Source: Chromatiaceae bacterium
GTDB lineage: Bacteria > Pseudomonadota > Gammaproteobacteria > Chromatiales > Chromatiaceae
Assembly (NCBI GenBank): GCA_024235175.1
Contig: JACKMX010000003.1
Span: 434,001 to 498,000, forward strand
Direction of reading: 5' to 3'
Length of the DNA: 64,000 nt
Shown here: piece after piece, positions 44,861 to 53,385 of the stretch
Numbering within the stretch: the stretch's first letter is position 1
How the letters are laid out: each line of letters starts with the position of its first letter
The notes under the pieces: model-generated
The model's input: only the letters and a program-made list of their open reading frames with translations
Database searches by the model: none
What the model was told of the DNA's origin: nothing
Position numbers and translations under genes: made by a program

Positions 44861-44953
44861 TGGCTCGGCACAAGGATATGCCGGAAACATCCCATGGATG
44901 GATGAATCCGGACACTTACGAGTTAGGAACCCAAAGCACCCGAAGGTGGCGCC

Positions 44954-47863
44954 ATGCTAGAACAGAGAGAGAGCAACGTCCGGCAGGGGGCGTTGAAGAA
45001 CGCATCCTCAGAGAATTGTCCGTATAACAAGGAAGACCTGAACCGCTACTACCGGGCGAACCAGGAGATCGCCTCCACCAGGCATCGAATGGAAGATGTC
45101 AACCGGGAACTTGAACAGCTTGAACACAGCGATGCGGTCGAACTGTTTCAAAAGCAGATCGCGCTGCTGCAGAAGCGCCTGGTCAGCAATCCGGGCTTTT
45201 TTCAACAGGTGTTCATCGACGAAGGCACAAATGCGATTGCCTGGGAGTTCCAGCAGGAGGAGCTGAGCGCCGGTTTCACCAAAACGTTCTGGAATCTCCT
45301 GCTCAGAGGGGATGACATGAGCACGGTGCTGCTGCGCTTCGTCTGGAACATCCCACTCAAATTCAAACGCAAGTTCATCCGCGCCATCGAAAGGCATCTG
45401 ACCGACCGCTACCCGATGTTCAAAGGCCTCTCGGAAGGCTGGCCGGGCGCGAACAACATCCCGCCCTATATCCGCCCCCCCGAGGAGCGTTCACAGGACT
45501 TCGACCTGGTCAATCAGGGGTACCTCGGTTATATGGGTTTGGGTTACAGCTTCCGCGAAGTCGAGATGTTCGTCTGGCTGGAGGTGCTGCGCGACAAGCA
45601 GTGCGACGACCGTCCCTGTGAGCTGGGGCTGCCAAAGATGGATGGCGGAGAGAACGAAGGGGGCTGCCCGGTCAAGATTCATATCCCGGAGTTGTTGCAT
45701 CTGATGGGCGAAGGGAAGTTCAGGCAGGCGTTTCAGCTGATCAAGGAGGCCAACCCACTGCCCAACGTGACCGGGCGCGTCTGTCCCCAGGAGATACAGT
45801 GCCAGGGGGTCTGTACCCACAACGAAAGGCCGATAGAGATAGGGCAGCTGGAGTGGTACCTGCCGGAGAGCGAGCGGTTGCTGAACCCTTACGCGCTGTT
45901 CGAGCAGGGCAAGGCGGCGATCAGCCCCTGGGCTGTCGCCGACAAACCCCCAATCGCGGTGGTGGGTTCGGGGCCGGCCGGCCTGATCAATGCCTATCTG
46001 CTGACCAAAGCGGGTTTTCCGGTTACGGTTTTCGAAGCCTTTCACACCCTTGGCGGTGTGCTGCGCTACGGCATTCCCGAGTTTCGCCTGCCCAACACCC
46101 TGATCGATGACGTGGTGCAGAAGATCAGGCTGATGGGCGGACAGTTCGTCACCAACTTCCTGGTCGGCAAGACTGCGACGCTTGCGGAGATAAAGCGGGC
46201 GGGATTCTGGAAGATTTTCGTCGGTACCGGCGCCGGTCTGCCGCGTTTTATGAACATTCCCGGTGAGCATCTGCTGGGGATACTCTCCGCCAACGAGTAC
46301 CTCACCCGCGTCAATCTGATGCAGGCACACAAGGAGGAGTACGAGACACCGCTGCCGCCGACCAAGGGTAAGGAGGTGATGGTGATCGGCGGCGGCAATA
46401 CCGCCATGGATGCAGCCCGTACCGCGAGGCGTCTGGGCGGCAACGTCACAATTGTCTACCGTCGAACCCAGGCCGAGATGCCGGTGAGGGTGGAAGAGCT
46501 TCACCATGCTTTGGAGGAGGGGATTCAGCTCAAGGTTCTGCGGGCGCCCTGTGAATTCATCGGTAACGATAAGACCCATTTTGTGACCAGCGCTCAGCTG
46601 GACGTGATGGAGCTGGGTGAACCCGACCAGTCCGGAAGGCGGCGTCCGGTCACCACCGGCAGAAAGGAACCGATGCCGGTGGATCTGGTCATCATGGCGC
46701 TGGGTAACGCCTCCAATCCGATCATCAAGGATTCCGAGCCCAATCTGAAGACATCGAAATGGGGAACCATCGAGATCAGGAGCGGCACCCAGGAAACCTC
46801 GATCGATGACGTCTACACCGGCGGCGATGCCGCACGCGGCGGTTCCACCGCAATCAAGGCGGCGGGGGATGGCAAGGAGGCGGCGCGTGAAATTATGGGG
46901 CAGATTCCGTTTACGCCGGATGAGATCAAGTCGCTGGTGAGAAACGCCGAAGGCTACACCAAAATGGCGCAGGCGCCGCAGACCATCCTCGAAAAGAAAA
47001 ATCTGGCGAAAGAGATTGTCGAACTGGTCGTCTACTCCCCCCATATCGCAAAAGCGTCACAGGCGGGGCAGTTCGTTCGTGTGCTGGCCTGGGAGAAGGG
47101 TGAATTCGTACCGATGACGCTGGCCGACTGGGATGTTGAAAAAGGCACTATCACCATGGTTGTGCAGGGACTTGGCAGCAGCTCCGTCTACATGAACAGG
47201 ATGGAGGTCGGTGAAGCTTTCAGTGGGATTGCAGGGCCGCTCGGGATGCCCAGCAAGCTGCATCGATATGAAGATGGCGGGACGGTGGTCTTTACCGCCG
47301 GCGGGGTGGGGCTGCCGCCGGTGTATCCGATCATGCGGGAACATCTCAGGATGGGCAACCACGTCACGCTGATCGCCGGCTTCCGCGGAGCGGAGTACCT
47401 CTTCTGGTCGGAGAAGGATCAGCGCATCGGGCTGCTGCAGGCCGAATATCCCGACCAGCTCGATGTCGTTTATACCTCCAATGACGGCAGCTTCGGCATC
47501 AAGGGATTTGTCACCGATCCATTGCGCGAGATGCTGGAAAAGGCCAAGGCCGGGAGCGGACGCATCATTGGAGAGGTGGTGGCGATCGGTCCGCCGATCA
47601 TGATGAGCGCTGTGAGCAACCTGACCAAGCCTTACGGGGTCCGTACCATTGCCAGCCTAAACTCCATCATGGTGGATGCGACCGGCATGTGCGGCGCCTG
47701 TATGGTGCCGGTGACGCTGGACGGCAAGATGGTGCGCAAGCACGCCTGTATCGATGGCCCCGAGCTCGATGCGCATATCATCGATTGGGAAAAATTCCTG
47801 CCCCGGTTCATGCAGTACAAGAGCCAGGAGCAGCAGAGCATGCGCAGCCATGGGTTTTTGTAG
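44954..47863 (+). CDS. NfnB-NfnA fusion with helical N-terminus (Fd:NAD(P)H oxidoreductase)
   Basis: This 969-residue protein has four parts. Residues 1-230 are helical and unrecognised (coiled-coil start, FVWNIPLKFKRKFIRAIERH). Residues 238-330 are the 4Fe-4S domain of GltD/NfnB (CPVKIHIPEL; CPQEIQCQGVC). Residues 335-660 form the FAD/NADPH domain (VVGSGPAGLINA; VIGGGNTAMDAARTARRLGG; YTGGDAARGGSTA). Residues about 675-960 resemble NfnA/SudB with a FAD-binding fold and a [2Fe-2S] site (GMCGACMVPV; HACIDGPE). This is the large-plus-small subunit set of the bifurcating NADH-dependent ferredoxin:NADP oxidoreductase in one chain. It should take electrons from the PFOR next door. AAGGTGG precedes the ATG. 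Confidence 0.88.
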   Translation: MLEQRESNVRQGALKNASSENCPYNKEDLNRYYRANQEIASTRHRMEDVNRELEQLEHSDAVELFQKQIALLQKRLVSNPGFFQQVFIDEGTNAIAWEFQQEELSAGFTKTFWNLLLRGDDMSTVLLRFVWNIPLKFKRKFIRAIERHLTDRYPMFKGLSEGWPGANNIPPYIRPPEERSQDFDLVNQGYLGYMGLGYSFREVEMFVWLEVLRDKQCDDRPCELGLPKMDGGENEGGCPVKIHIPELLHLMGEGKFRQAFQLIKEANPLPNVTGRVCPQEIQCQGVCTHNERPIEIGQLEWYLPESERLLNPYALFEQGKAAISPWAVADKPPIAVVGSGPAGLINAYLLTKAGFPVTVFEAFHTLGGVLRYGIPEFRLPNTLIDDVVQKIRLMGGQFVTNFLVGKTATLAEIKRAGFWKIFVGTGAGLPRFMNIPGEHLLGILSANEYLTRVNLMQAHKEEYETPLPPTKGKEVMVIGGGNTAMDAARTARRLGGNVTIVYRRTQAEMPVRVEELHHALEEGIQLKVLRAPCEFIGNDKTHFVTSAQLDVMELGEPDQSGRRRPVTTGRKEPMPVDLVIMALGNASNPIIKDSEPNLKTSKWGTIEIRSGTQETSIDDVYTGGDAARGGSTAIKAAGDGKEAAREIMGQIPFTPDEIKSLVRNAEGYTKMAQAPQTILEKKNLAKEIVELVVYSPHIAKASQAGQFVRVLAWEKGEFVPMTLADWDVEKGTITMVVQGLGSSSVYMNRMEVGEAFSGIAGPLGMPSKLHRYEDGGTVVFTAGGVGLPPVYPIMREHLRMGNHVTLIAGFRGAEYLFWSEKDQRIGLLQAEYPDQLDVVYTSNDGSFGIKGFVTDPLREMLEKAKAGSGRIIGEVVAIGPPIMMSAVSNLTKPYGVRTIASLNSIMVDATGMCGACMVPVTLDGKMVRKHACIDGPELDAHIIDWEKFLPRFMQYKSQEQQSMRSHGFL

Positions 47864-47938
47864 CCGGCGAAGGGAGATTCTCTGGCTGACCGCGATGAGT
47901 TATGATCGACTGATCGTCAAAACTCTGGAGCGCATTCA

Positions 47939-48724
47939 ATGATAAAACCAACGGGCATGTTTGCAGTTGCGATCGGATTTATACTGTGCAGTTCAGGCGC
48001 TTTCGCTGCGGTGAAATCCATGCCTGTCTCCTATAAGGACGGCGAGACGGCGCTGACCGGGCAGCTGTTCTGGGATGATTCGATAGAGGGAAAGCGCCCG
48101 GGTGTTTTGGTCGTGCATGAATGGTGGGGACTCAATGATTACGCCAGGAAACGGGCGTCAATGCTCGCGGAGATGGGCTATGTGGCCTTCGCTCTCGATA
48201 TGTACGGCGACAACAAGGTAACCACCCACCCGGCAAAGGCAGAGGAGTGGTCAAAAGCCGCCACGGCCGATGTTGAAGCCTGGCGGCAGCGTGCCCGATT
48301 GGGCCTCGAACGCCTGCGCGCGAGCGAGTTGACCGATAGCGACAGAATTGCCGCAATAGGCTACTGCTTCGGGGGCTCGACCGTGATGCAGCTCGCCTAT
48401 GCCGGAGAGGAGATAAAAGGTGTGGTGAGTTTTCACGGGGCACTTCCATTGCCTCAGGGTGATGAAGCAAGAAGGATCAAAGGCAGAGTGCTTATCGAGC
48501 ACGGCAATTCCGATGCATTCATACCGCTGGAACGAGTGGATGCCTTCAGGGCTGCGCTGAATGAGGCCGGGGTGGCATACACATTCAACGGACACAATGG
48601 CGCCCGCCACGCGTTTACCAACCCTGATGCCGGCAGCTTTGGCATCGAGAACCTGAAATACGATAAGGCTGCCGATGAGGCGTCCTGGAAGTCGATGCAG
48701 GCGCTGTTCGGGGAAATTTTCTGA
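47939..48724 (+). CDS. Secreted dienelactone hydrolase-family protein
   Basis: A 261-residue alpha/beta hydrolase with a Sec signal ending near FAA-VK. The nucleophile is cysteine in GYCFGGS, the DLH pattern GxCxGG; the aspartate is in HGNSDAFIP and the histidine in GARHAFTNP. Export to the periplasm is typical of a large DLH subgroup of unknown substrate. It stands between the PFOR pair and the sugar locus with its own gap. Confidence 0.88.
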   Translation: MIKPTGMFAVAIGFILCSSGAFAAVKSMPVSYKDGETALTGQLFWDDSIEGKRPGVLVVHEWWGLNDYARKRASMLAEMGYVAFALDMYGDNKVTTHPAKAEEWSKAATADVEAWRQRARLGLERLRASELTDSDRIAAIGYCFGGSTVMQLAYAGEEIKGVVSFHGALPLPQGDEARRIKGRVLIEHGNSDAFIPLERVDAFRAALNEAGVAYTFNGHNGARHAFTNPDAGSFGIENLKYDKAADEASWKSMQALFGEIF

Positions 48725-48743
48725 CAGGACGGCATTTTTCCCA

Positions 48744-49976
48744 GTGACCGACCAATCCTGCCGGAATTGCGGAGCCCCGCTGGTTCGTACCTTCGTGGAT
48801 CTGGGCATGTCGCCATTGTGCGAAAGCTATATCCGGGAAGATCGGCTCAATCAGCCCGAAGTTTTCTACCCACTGCACGCCTATATATGCGAACAGTGCT
48901 ACCTGGTGCAGCTGCTGCAATACGTGAGCCCTGCGCAGATCTTCAGCGAGTATGCATACTTCTCCTCCTACTCAGACAGCTGGAATGAGCACGCCCGGCG
49001 CTATTGTGCAGCGATGGCCGAGCGCTTCAAACTGGGGTCCGACTCGCTGGTGATAGAGATAGCCAGCAACGATGGCTATCTGCTGCAGCACTTTGTCGAC
49101 CGTCGGATTCCCTGTTTCGGTGTTGAGCCTGCGGCGAATGTCGCCAAGGTTGCGGTTGGGCGTGGCATACCCACAGCAGTCCGTTTTTTTGGGGATGCAG
49201 CAGCCCGCGAGCTGATTCATCATCCCGGCAGGCCGAACCTGCTCATCGGCAACAATGTTCTCGCACATGTCCCGGATCTGAACGATTTCATCGCCGGCAT
49301 GAAAACGTTGCTGAAGCCCGACGGCGTCATCACAATGGAGTTCCCCCATCTGCTGCGGCTCATGCAGGAGAATCAGTTCGACACCATATACCACGAGCAT
49401 TTCTCCTACTTCTCTTTTTTTGTTGTCGAAGGGGCGTTTGCCCGCCACGGTCTGACGCTGTTCGATGTGGAGGAGTTGTCGACGCACGGTGGCTCTCTGA
49501 GGATCTATGCACGCCATTCGGAATACACGGCTCTTTCGGTTTCTGAATCCGTACACCGGCTGCGAGCGCTGGAGTTGACGCTAGGCTTCGACCAGCTGAA
49601 GACCTATGCGCTGTTCCAGGAGAAGGTGAGCGAGACAAAGCGGAAACTGCTCGATTTTCTGATCGGTGCCAAACGGGCAGGCAAACGGATCGTGGGCTAC
49701 GGAGCGCCCGGGAAAGGTAATACCCTGTTGAATTATTGCGGAATTCGCTCCGACTTTCTCGACTACACGGTCGATCGAAGTCAGTATAAACAGGGCCAAT
49801 TCACGCCTGGCACGCATATTCCCATTCTGCATCCGGACCGGATCTTCCATACCCGCCCCGACTACGTGCTGATACTGCCCTGGAACCTAGCGGAGGAGAT
49901 TTCACAGCAGATGTCCGCAATTCGTGAATGGGGTGGCCGTTTCGTGGTGCCGATCCCAGAGGTTCGAGTTTTATGA
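48744..49976 (+). CDS. NDP-hexose C-methyltransferase-like enzyme
   Basis: A 410-residue class I SAM methyltransferase with the three parts of TylCIII/NovU-like sugar C-methyltransferases: an N-terminal zinc domain (CRNCGAPL and CEQC), the SAM domain (VIEIASNDGYLLQHF; NVLAHVPDLNDF) with the catalytic HEHFSYFS, and a C-terminal Rossmann-like domain (VGYGAPGKGNTLLNY). I start at GTG 48744 because the family begins just before the zinc site. It probably adds a methyl branch to C3 of a 4-keto-deoxyhexose. First gene of the sugar locus. Confidence 0.87.
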   Translation: MTDQSCRNCGAPLVRTFVDLGMSPLCESYIREDRLNQPEVFYPLHAYICEQCYLVQLLQYVSPAQIFSEYAYFSSYSDSWNEHARRYCAAMAERFKLGSDSLVIEIASNDGYLLQHFVDRRIPCFGVEPAANVAKVAVGRGIPTAVRFFGDAAARELIHHPGRPNLLIGNNVLAHVPDLNDFIAGMKTLLKPDGVITMEFPHLLRLMQENQFDTIYHEHFSYFSFFVVEGAFARHGLTLFDVEELSTHGGSLRIYARHSEYTALSVSESVHRLRALELTLGFDQLKTYALFQEKVSETKRKLLDFLIGAKRAGKRIVGYGAPGKGNTLLNYCGIRSDFLDYTVDRSQYKQGQFTPGTHIPILHPDRIFHTRPDYVLILPWNLAEEISQQMSAIREWGGRFVVPIPEVRVL

Positions 49977-50036
49977 TGGGGATGTTCGCGAGATGCAGGC
50001 AATGCAGCGAATCAGGCTGACAGGGGAGGCCGGTAC

Positions 50037-51074
50037 ATGAATGTTCTGATTACGGGCACCGAAGGTTACATAGGCATGCGGCTTGCCTGCTGGTTGATCG
50101 CGCTCGGCCATAAGGTCAAGGGGGTCGATTCGGGCTACTACCGCGACGGCACCCTGTATCTGGATCCGATCGGGATGCCGGAATTGCCACACACGATTTA
50201 CAAAGACCTGCGCACCCTGACAGCGTCTGATTTCGAGGGGTTCGAAGCCGTAGTGCACCTTGCCGAGTTGTCGAACGATCCTCTGGGCGAACGCCGGCCG
50301 GAAGTGACGTTTGCAATCAATCATGAGGGTTCTGTACGCATCGCGCAGGCTGCGCGTGCAGCCGGAGTGAGGCGGTTTGTGTACGCCTCCTCCTGCAGCG
50401 TCTATGGTGCAGCGCTCTCCGATCAGGTTGATGAGAGCTCACCGGTCAATCCCCAAACCGCCTATGCGCAGTGTAAAACGCTGGTTGAGCGGGATTTGAA
50501 GGGTATGGCCGACGAGAGTTTCAGCATCGTCTTTCTGCGCAACGCGACCGCGTACGGACCCTCTCCGAGAATGCGTTTCGATATTGTCTTGAACGACCTG
50601 TGTGCGCTGGCCTGGACGCAGAAGAGGATCGCAATGATCAGCGACGGGACGCCTTGGCGCCCCGTCGTACACATTGAGGATATTTGCGAAGCCATACGCT
50701 GCGCACTGGAAGCGCCGGGTTCTGCCGTGAACGGTGAAATATTCAATGTGGGCAGTACCAGTGAGAACTATCGGATACGCGATATTGCGCGGATTGTCGC
50801 CTCTGTTTTTCCGGGCTGCGAAGTGACGATGGGGCCGCCGGGTGGAGACAATCGCAGCTATCGGGTGTCGTTTGAGAAAATCGCAACCCGCCTGCCCGGA
50901 TTCAGGGCGCGCTGGACGGCGGAAGCGGGGGCCATGGAGTTGAGGCGGCTATTTGAGCGCATCGAGATGTCCCGCCCTATGTATGAATTCCGGGCATTCA
51001 CCCGGCTGAAGCAGTTGAACTGGCTGCAGCGGACCGGTCAGCTCGACGGGAACCTCTACTGGAGTGCGCGTTGA
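50037..51074 (+). CDS. NAD-dependent epimerase/dehydratase (extended SDR)
   Basis: A 345-residue extended short-chain dehydrogenase with the nucleotide motif TGTEGYIG (residues 6-13) and the catalytic YxxxK as YAQCK, with S in YASSCSVYG. Such enzymes act on nucleotide sugars. The stop overlaps the TTG of the next gene (TTGA), so translation is coupled. It may reduce the 4-keto group after methylation; the exact step is inferred from context. Confidence 0.87.
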   Translation: MNVLITGTEGYIGMRLACWLIALGHKVKGVDSGYYRDGTLYLDPIGMPELPHTIYKDLRTLTASDFEGFEAVVHLAELSNDPLGERRPEVTFAINHEGSVRIAQAARAAGVRRFVYASSCSVYGAALSDQVDESSPVNPQTAYAQCKTLVERDLKGMADESFSIVFLRNATAYGPSPRMRFDIVLNDLCALAWTQKRIAMISDGTPWRPVVHIEDICEAIRCALEAPGSAVNGEIFNVGSTSENYRIRDIARIVASVFPGCEVTMGPPGGDNRSYRVSFEKIATRLPGFRARWTAEAGAMELRRLFERIEMSRPMYEFRAFTRLKQLNWLQRTGQLDGNLYWSAR

Positions 51075-51655
51075 ATTTCATCCCAACCGGACTTCAGGGG
51101 GCCTATATGATCGATATAGAGCCGATTGAGGATGAGCGTGGCTTCTTCTCCCGACTCTGGTGCCGCCGCGAATTTGCTGCACAGGGCATAGCGATGGAAG
51201 TCGTGCAGGTGAGCCTCTCCCATACCACCCTTTGCGGAACGCTGCGCGGCCTGCATTTTCAGTGGCCTCCTTCGCATGAGGCCAAACTGGTGCGCTGTGA
51301 ACGTGGCAGGGTGTACGACGTTATAGTGGATCTGCGGCCCGGTTCGGCGACCTTCACCCGGCATGCCGCATTTGAACTGGACGGCGGGAAACGAAACGCA
51401 CTCTACGTGCCCCCCGGTTTCGCGCATGGATTCCAGGCTTTGGAGGCGGACAGCGACGTCGTCTACATGATGTCCGACTATTACCGGCCCGAGCTTGCGG
51501 ATGGCGTGCGCTTCGACGATCCTGCATTTGCTATCCCCTGGCCGCTGCCGGTTGAGTGCATTGCGGAACGGGATCGCTGTTACCCCGACTTCGACCGGCA
51601 AGCCTATTCCGGCAGATATACGCGGGGGCGTGCGGAAAATGATCACGACGGGTAA
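51071..51655 (+). CDS. RmlC-like NDP-4-keto-hexose epimerase
   Basis: A 194-residue cupin of the RfbC family. The active-site histidine is in LRGLHFQWPP, the lysine in EAKLVRCERGRVYDV, and YVPPGFAHGF holds the usual end of the pocket. It epimerises C3, C5 or both of a 4-keto-deoxyhexose. It starts with TTG overlapping the previous stop; the M at residue 13 is a weaker alternative. Confidence 0.87.
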   Translation: MNFIPTGLQGAYMIDIEPIEDERGFFSRLWCRREFAAQGIAMEVVQVSLSHTTLCGTLRGLHFQWPPSHEAKLVRCERGRVYDVIVDLRPGSATFTRHAAFELDGGKRNALYVPPGFAHGFQALEADSDVVYMMSDYYRPELADGVRFDDPAFAIPWPLPVECIAERDRCYPDFDRQAYSGRYTRGRAENDHDG

Positions 51656-51694
51656 CTGCTCACCTGGCAGGTGGGAACCCCCTTGGGCGGTCTG

Positions 51695-51865
51695 TTCCGG
51701 AAGACGCCTTCTATACGTCTCTGGCCGCTGTCGGCTCCTGCCTTACGCGGCAATTGTATGTCCATGTGCGGTGTAGGTTCGATTTTGGCATCTCGGCAAT
51801 TGCTCCTGCATTGCTCTACCTTCCCACATCCCTGTGGGTCGCCTGCCAAAGACGCTTCCTCCACA
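51695..51865 (+). repeat. Dispersed repeat family 2, copy B
   Basis: Positions 51695-51800 match the reverse complement of 39248-39351; the part after 51800 (GCTCCTGCATTGCTCTACC, CATCCCTG) resembles the 48-bp insertion at 61-108. It fills the 281-base gap between the RmlC-like gene and the deacetylase, so it interrupts an otherwise tight gene series. Confidence 0.75.
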
Positions 51866-51936
51866 GACTACCCAAGGGGGTAAGAGTAGTTTCCATGCCG
51901 GTTTCTTCGGATGAGGCTATAGGAGGTAAGGCAGAG

Positions 51937-52578
51937 ATGAATTCGCTGGTTGATATGCACCGGGTCAAACGTCTGCTTTGTCTGGGCGCGCACCCCGACG
52001 ATATCGAACTTGGGGCAGGCGGCACGGTAATGCGCCTTATCGAGCAGAATCCCGGTCTTCGGATTCGCTGGGTTGTGTTTTGCGGTTCCGACCCTGTGCG
52101 AGCCGAGGAGGCACGCGCTTCAGCCGCCATATTTACAGACGGTGCAGGCCAGGTTCAGGTTGAGGTGCATGGGTTCAGGGATGCATTCCTTCCCTGGCAG
52201 GGCGAGCCGGTAAAGAACCTGTTTGAAACTCTCAAGCGGGATTTCGTGCCGGACCTGATCCTCACCCACTGTGACGATGATCGCCACCAGGATCACCGCT
52301 TGCTCTCGCAGTTGACCTGGAACACCTGGCGGGACCAGCAGATTCTCGAGTATGAGATTCTCAAATGGGACGGCGACCTGGGGCGTCCGAATCTGTATGT
52401 CGCGTTGGATGAATTGCTGTGCAGGCGCAAGGTGAGACAGGCACTTGACGCTTTTCCCTCCCAGAGGTCGCGCCACTGGTTCACTGAAGATGCGCTCCTT
52501 GCACTGATGCGTATTCGCGGCGTCGAGTGCAGCAGCGGCTTTGCCGAGGCGTTTTACGCGCGGAAGATGATTTGGTAA
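51937..52578 (+). CDS. PIG-L/LmbE-family deacetylase
   Basis: A 213-residue zinc hydrolase that typically removes N-acetyl groups from amino sugars. Metal ligands are in GAHPDDIELGAGG and the distal DRHQDHRL. The start follows a strong AGGAGG ten bases upstream; the frame extends back into the repeat, which is ignored. It ends just before the convergent cytidylyltransferase gene. Confidence 0.87.
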   Translation: MNSLVDMHRVKRLLCLGAHPDDIELGAGGTVMRLIEQNPGLRIRWVVFCGSDPVRAEEARASAAIFTDGAGQVQVEVHGFRDAFLPWQGEPVKNLFETLKRDFVPDLILTHCDDDRHQDHRLLSQLTWNTWRDQQILEYEILKWDGDLGRPNLYVALDELLCRRKVRQALDAFPSQRSRHWFTEDALLALMRIRGVECSSGFAEAFYARKMIW

Positions 52579-52602
52579 GCCGCGGCTGTATAGGCGCAGG
52601 CG

Positions 52603-53385
52603 CTAACTTCGGGGGCGCCAGAGTTGCCAGGGCATTTCGTCCCGCATATACATCTCGTCGAACCCCTTCTTGTCCTTGAAAGTGTCCATGCAGGCCCAGA
52701 ATCCATCGTGCGGGTATGCCAGCAGCTGCTGGTCGGCGAGAAGGCGCTGAAACGGCTCTTCGACGAGATCTTCGCCCGCGCGCAGGTAGTCGAAGATCTC
52801 CCGCTTGAAGGCGAAAAATCCCCCATTGATGCGGAGATCCGATCTGTTTGCGGGAGTGAGCTTCTGCACGAGATGGTCTGCTCCCGCAGTTACCGTGTGA
52901 AAACTGTGGTGGGGGTGTACGCTGACGAAGCTTGCGATCTTATCTTTTTTCGCAAAGCTGTCGAGGTAATCCCCGAGTGGAAGATCGGAGAGCCCGTCGC
53001 TGTAGTTGGCGAGAAAAGTGGAATCTTCACCGAGGTAGGGCTGAACGGCCCTGAGGCGCTGGCCTATGTTGGCGTTACGTCCAGTGTCCGCGAAGGTGAT
53101 TTTCCACTCTGCAATATCGCGGTTGAAAAGATGGATCTCGTTACCCGGCCCGGAGAGCCGGAAATCATTTGAAATCCACTCTGCGTAGTTGATGAAATAC
53201 TGCTTGATCGATTCGCCCATGTATCCGAGGCAGAGAATAAACTCGCGGTGGCCGAAATGTGCATAGTACATCATCAGGTGCCAGAGAATCGGCCGCTGAC
53301 CGATATTCACCATCGGCTTTGGAACCATCTCTGTATGTTCCCGCAGGCGTGTTCCGAGTCCACCACAAAAGAGTACAACCTTCAC
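52603..53385 (-). CDS. rfbF: Glucose-1-phosphate cytidylyltransferase
   Basis: RfbF makes CDP-glucose from CTP and glucose-1-phosphate, the entry step to CDP-3,6-dideoxyhexoses and branched CDP-sugars. The 260-residue enzyme has GGLGTRLREHTEMVPKPMV, YSDGLSDL and INGGFFAFKREIFDYL, and ends with the family tail DTFKDKKGFDEMY. It overlaps the end of the DUF4910 gene by four bases. Confidence 0.93.
   Translation of the reverse strand: MKVVLFCGGLGTRLREHTEMVPKPMVNIGQRPILWHLMMYYAHFGHREFILCLGYMGESIKQYFINYAEWISNDFRLSGPGNEIHLFNRDIAEWKITFADTGRNANIGQRLRAVQPYLGEDSTFLANYSDGLSDLPLGDYLDSFAKKDKIASFVSVHPHHSFHTVTAGADHLVQKLTPANRSDLRINGGFFAFKREIFDYLRAGEDLVEEPFQRLLADQQLLAYPHDGFWACMDTFKDKKGFDEMYMRDEMPWQLWRPRS

Noticed and set aside
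45491..47044. 517-codon minus-strand frame opposite the Nfn fusion
   Set aside because: It is antisense to a gene with conserved cofactor motifs; codon composition is that of a shadow.
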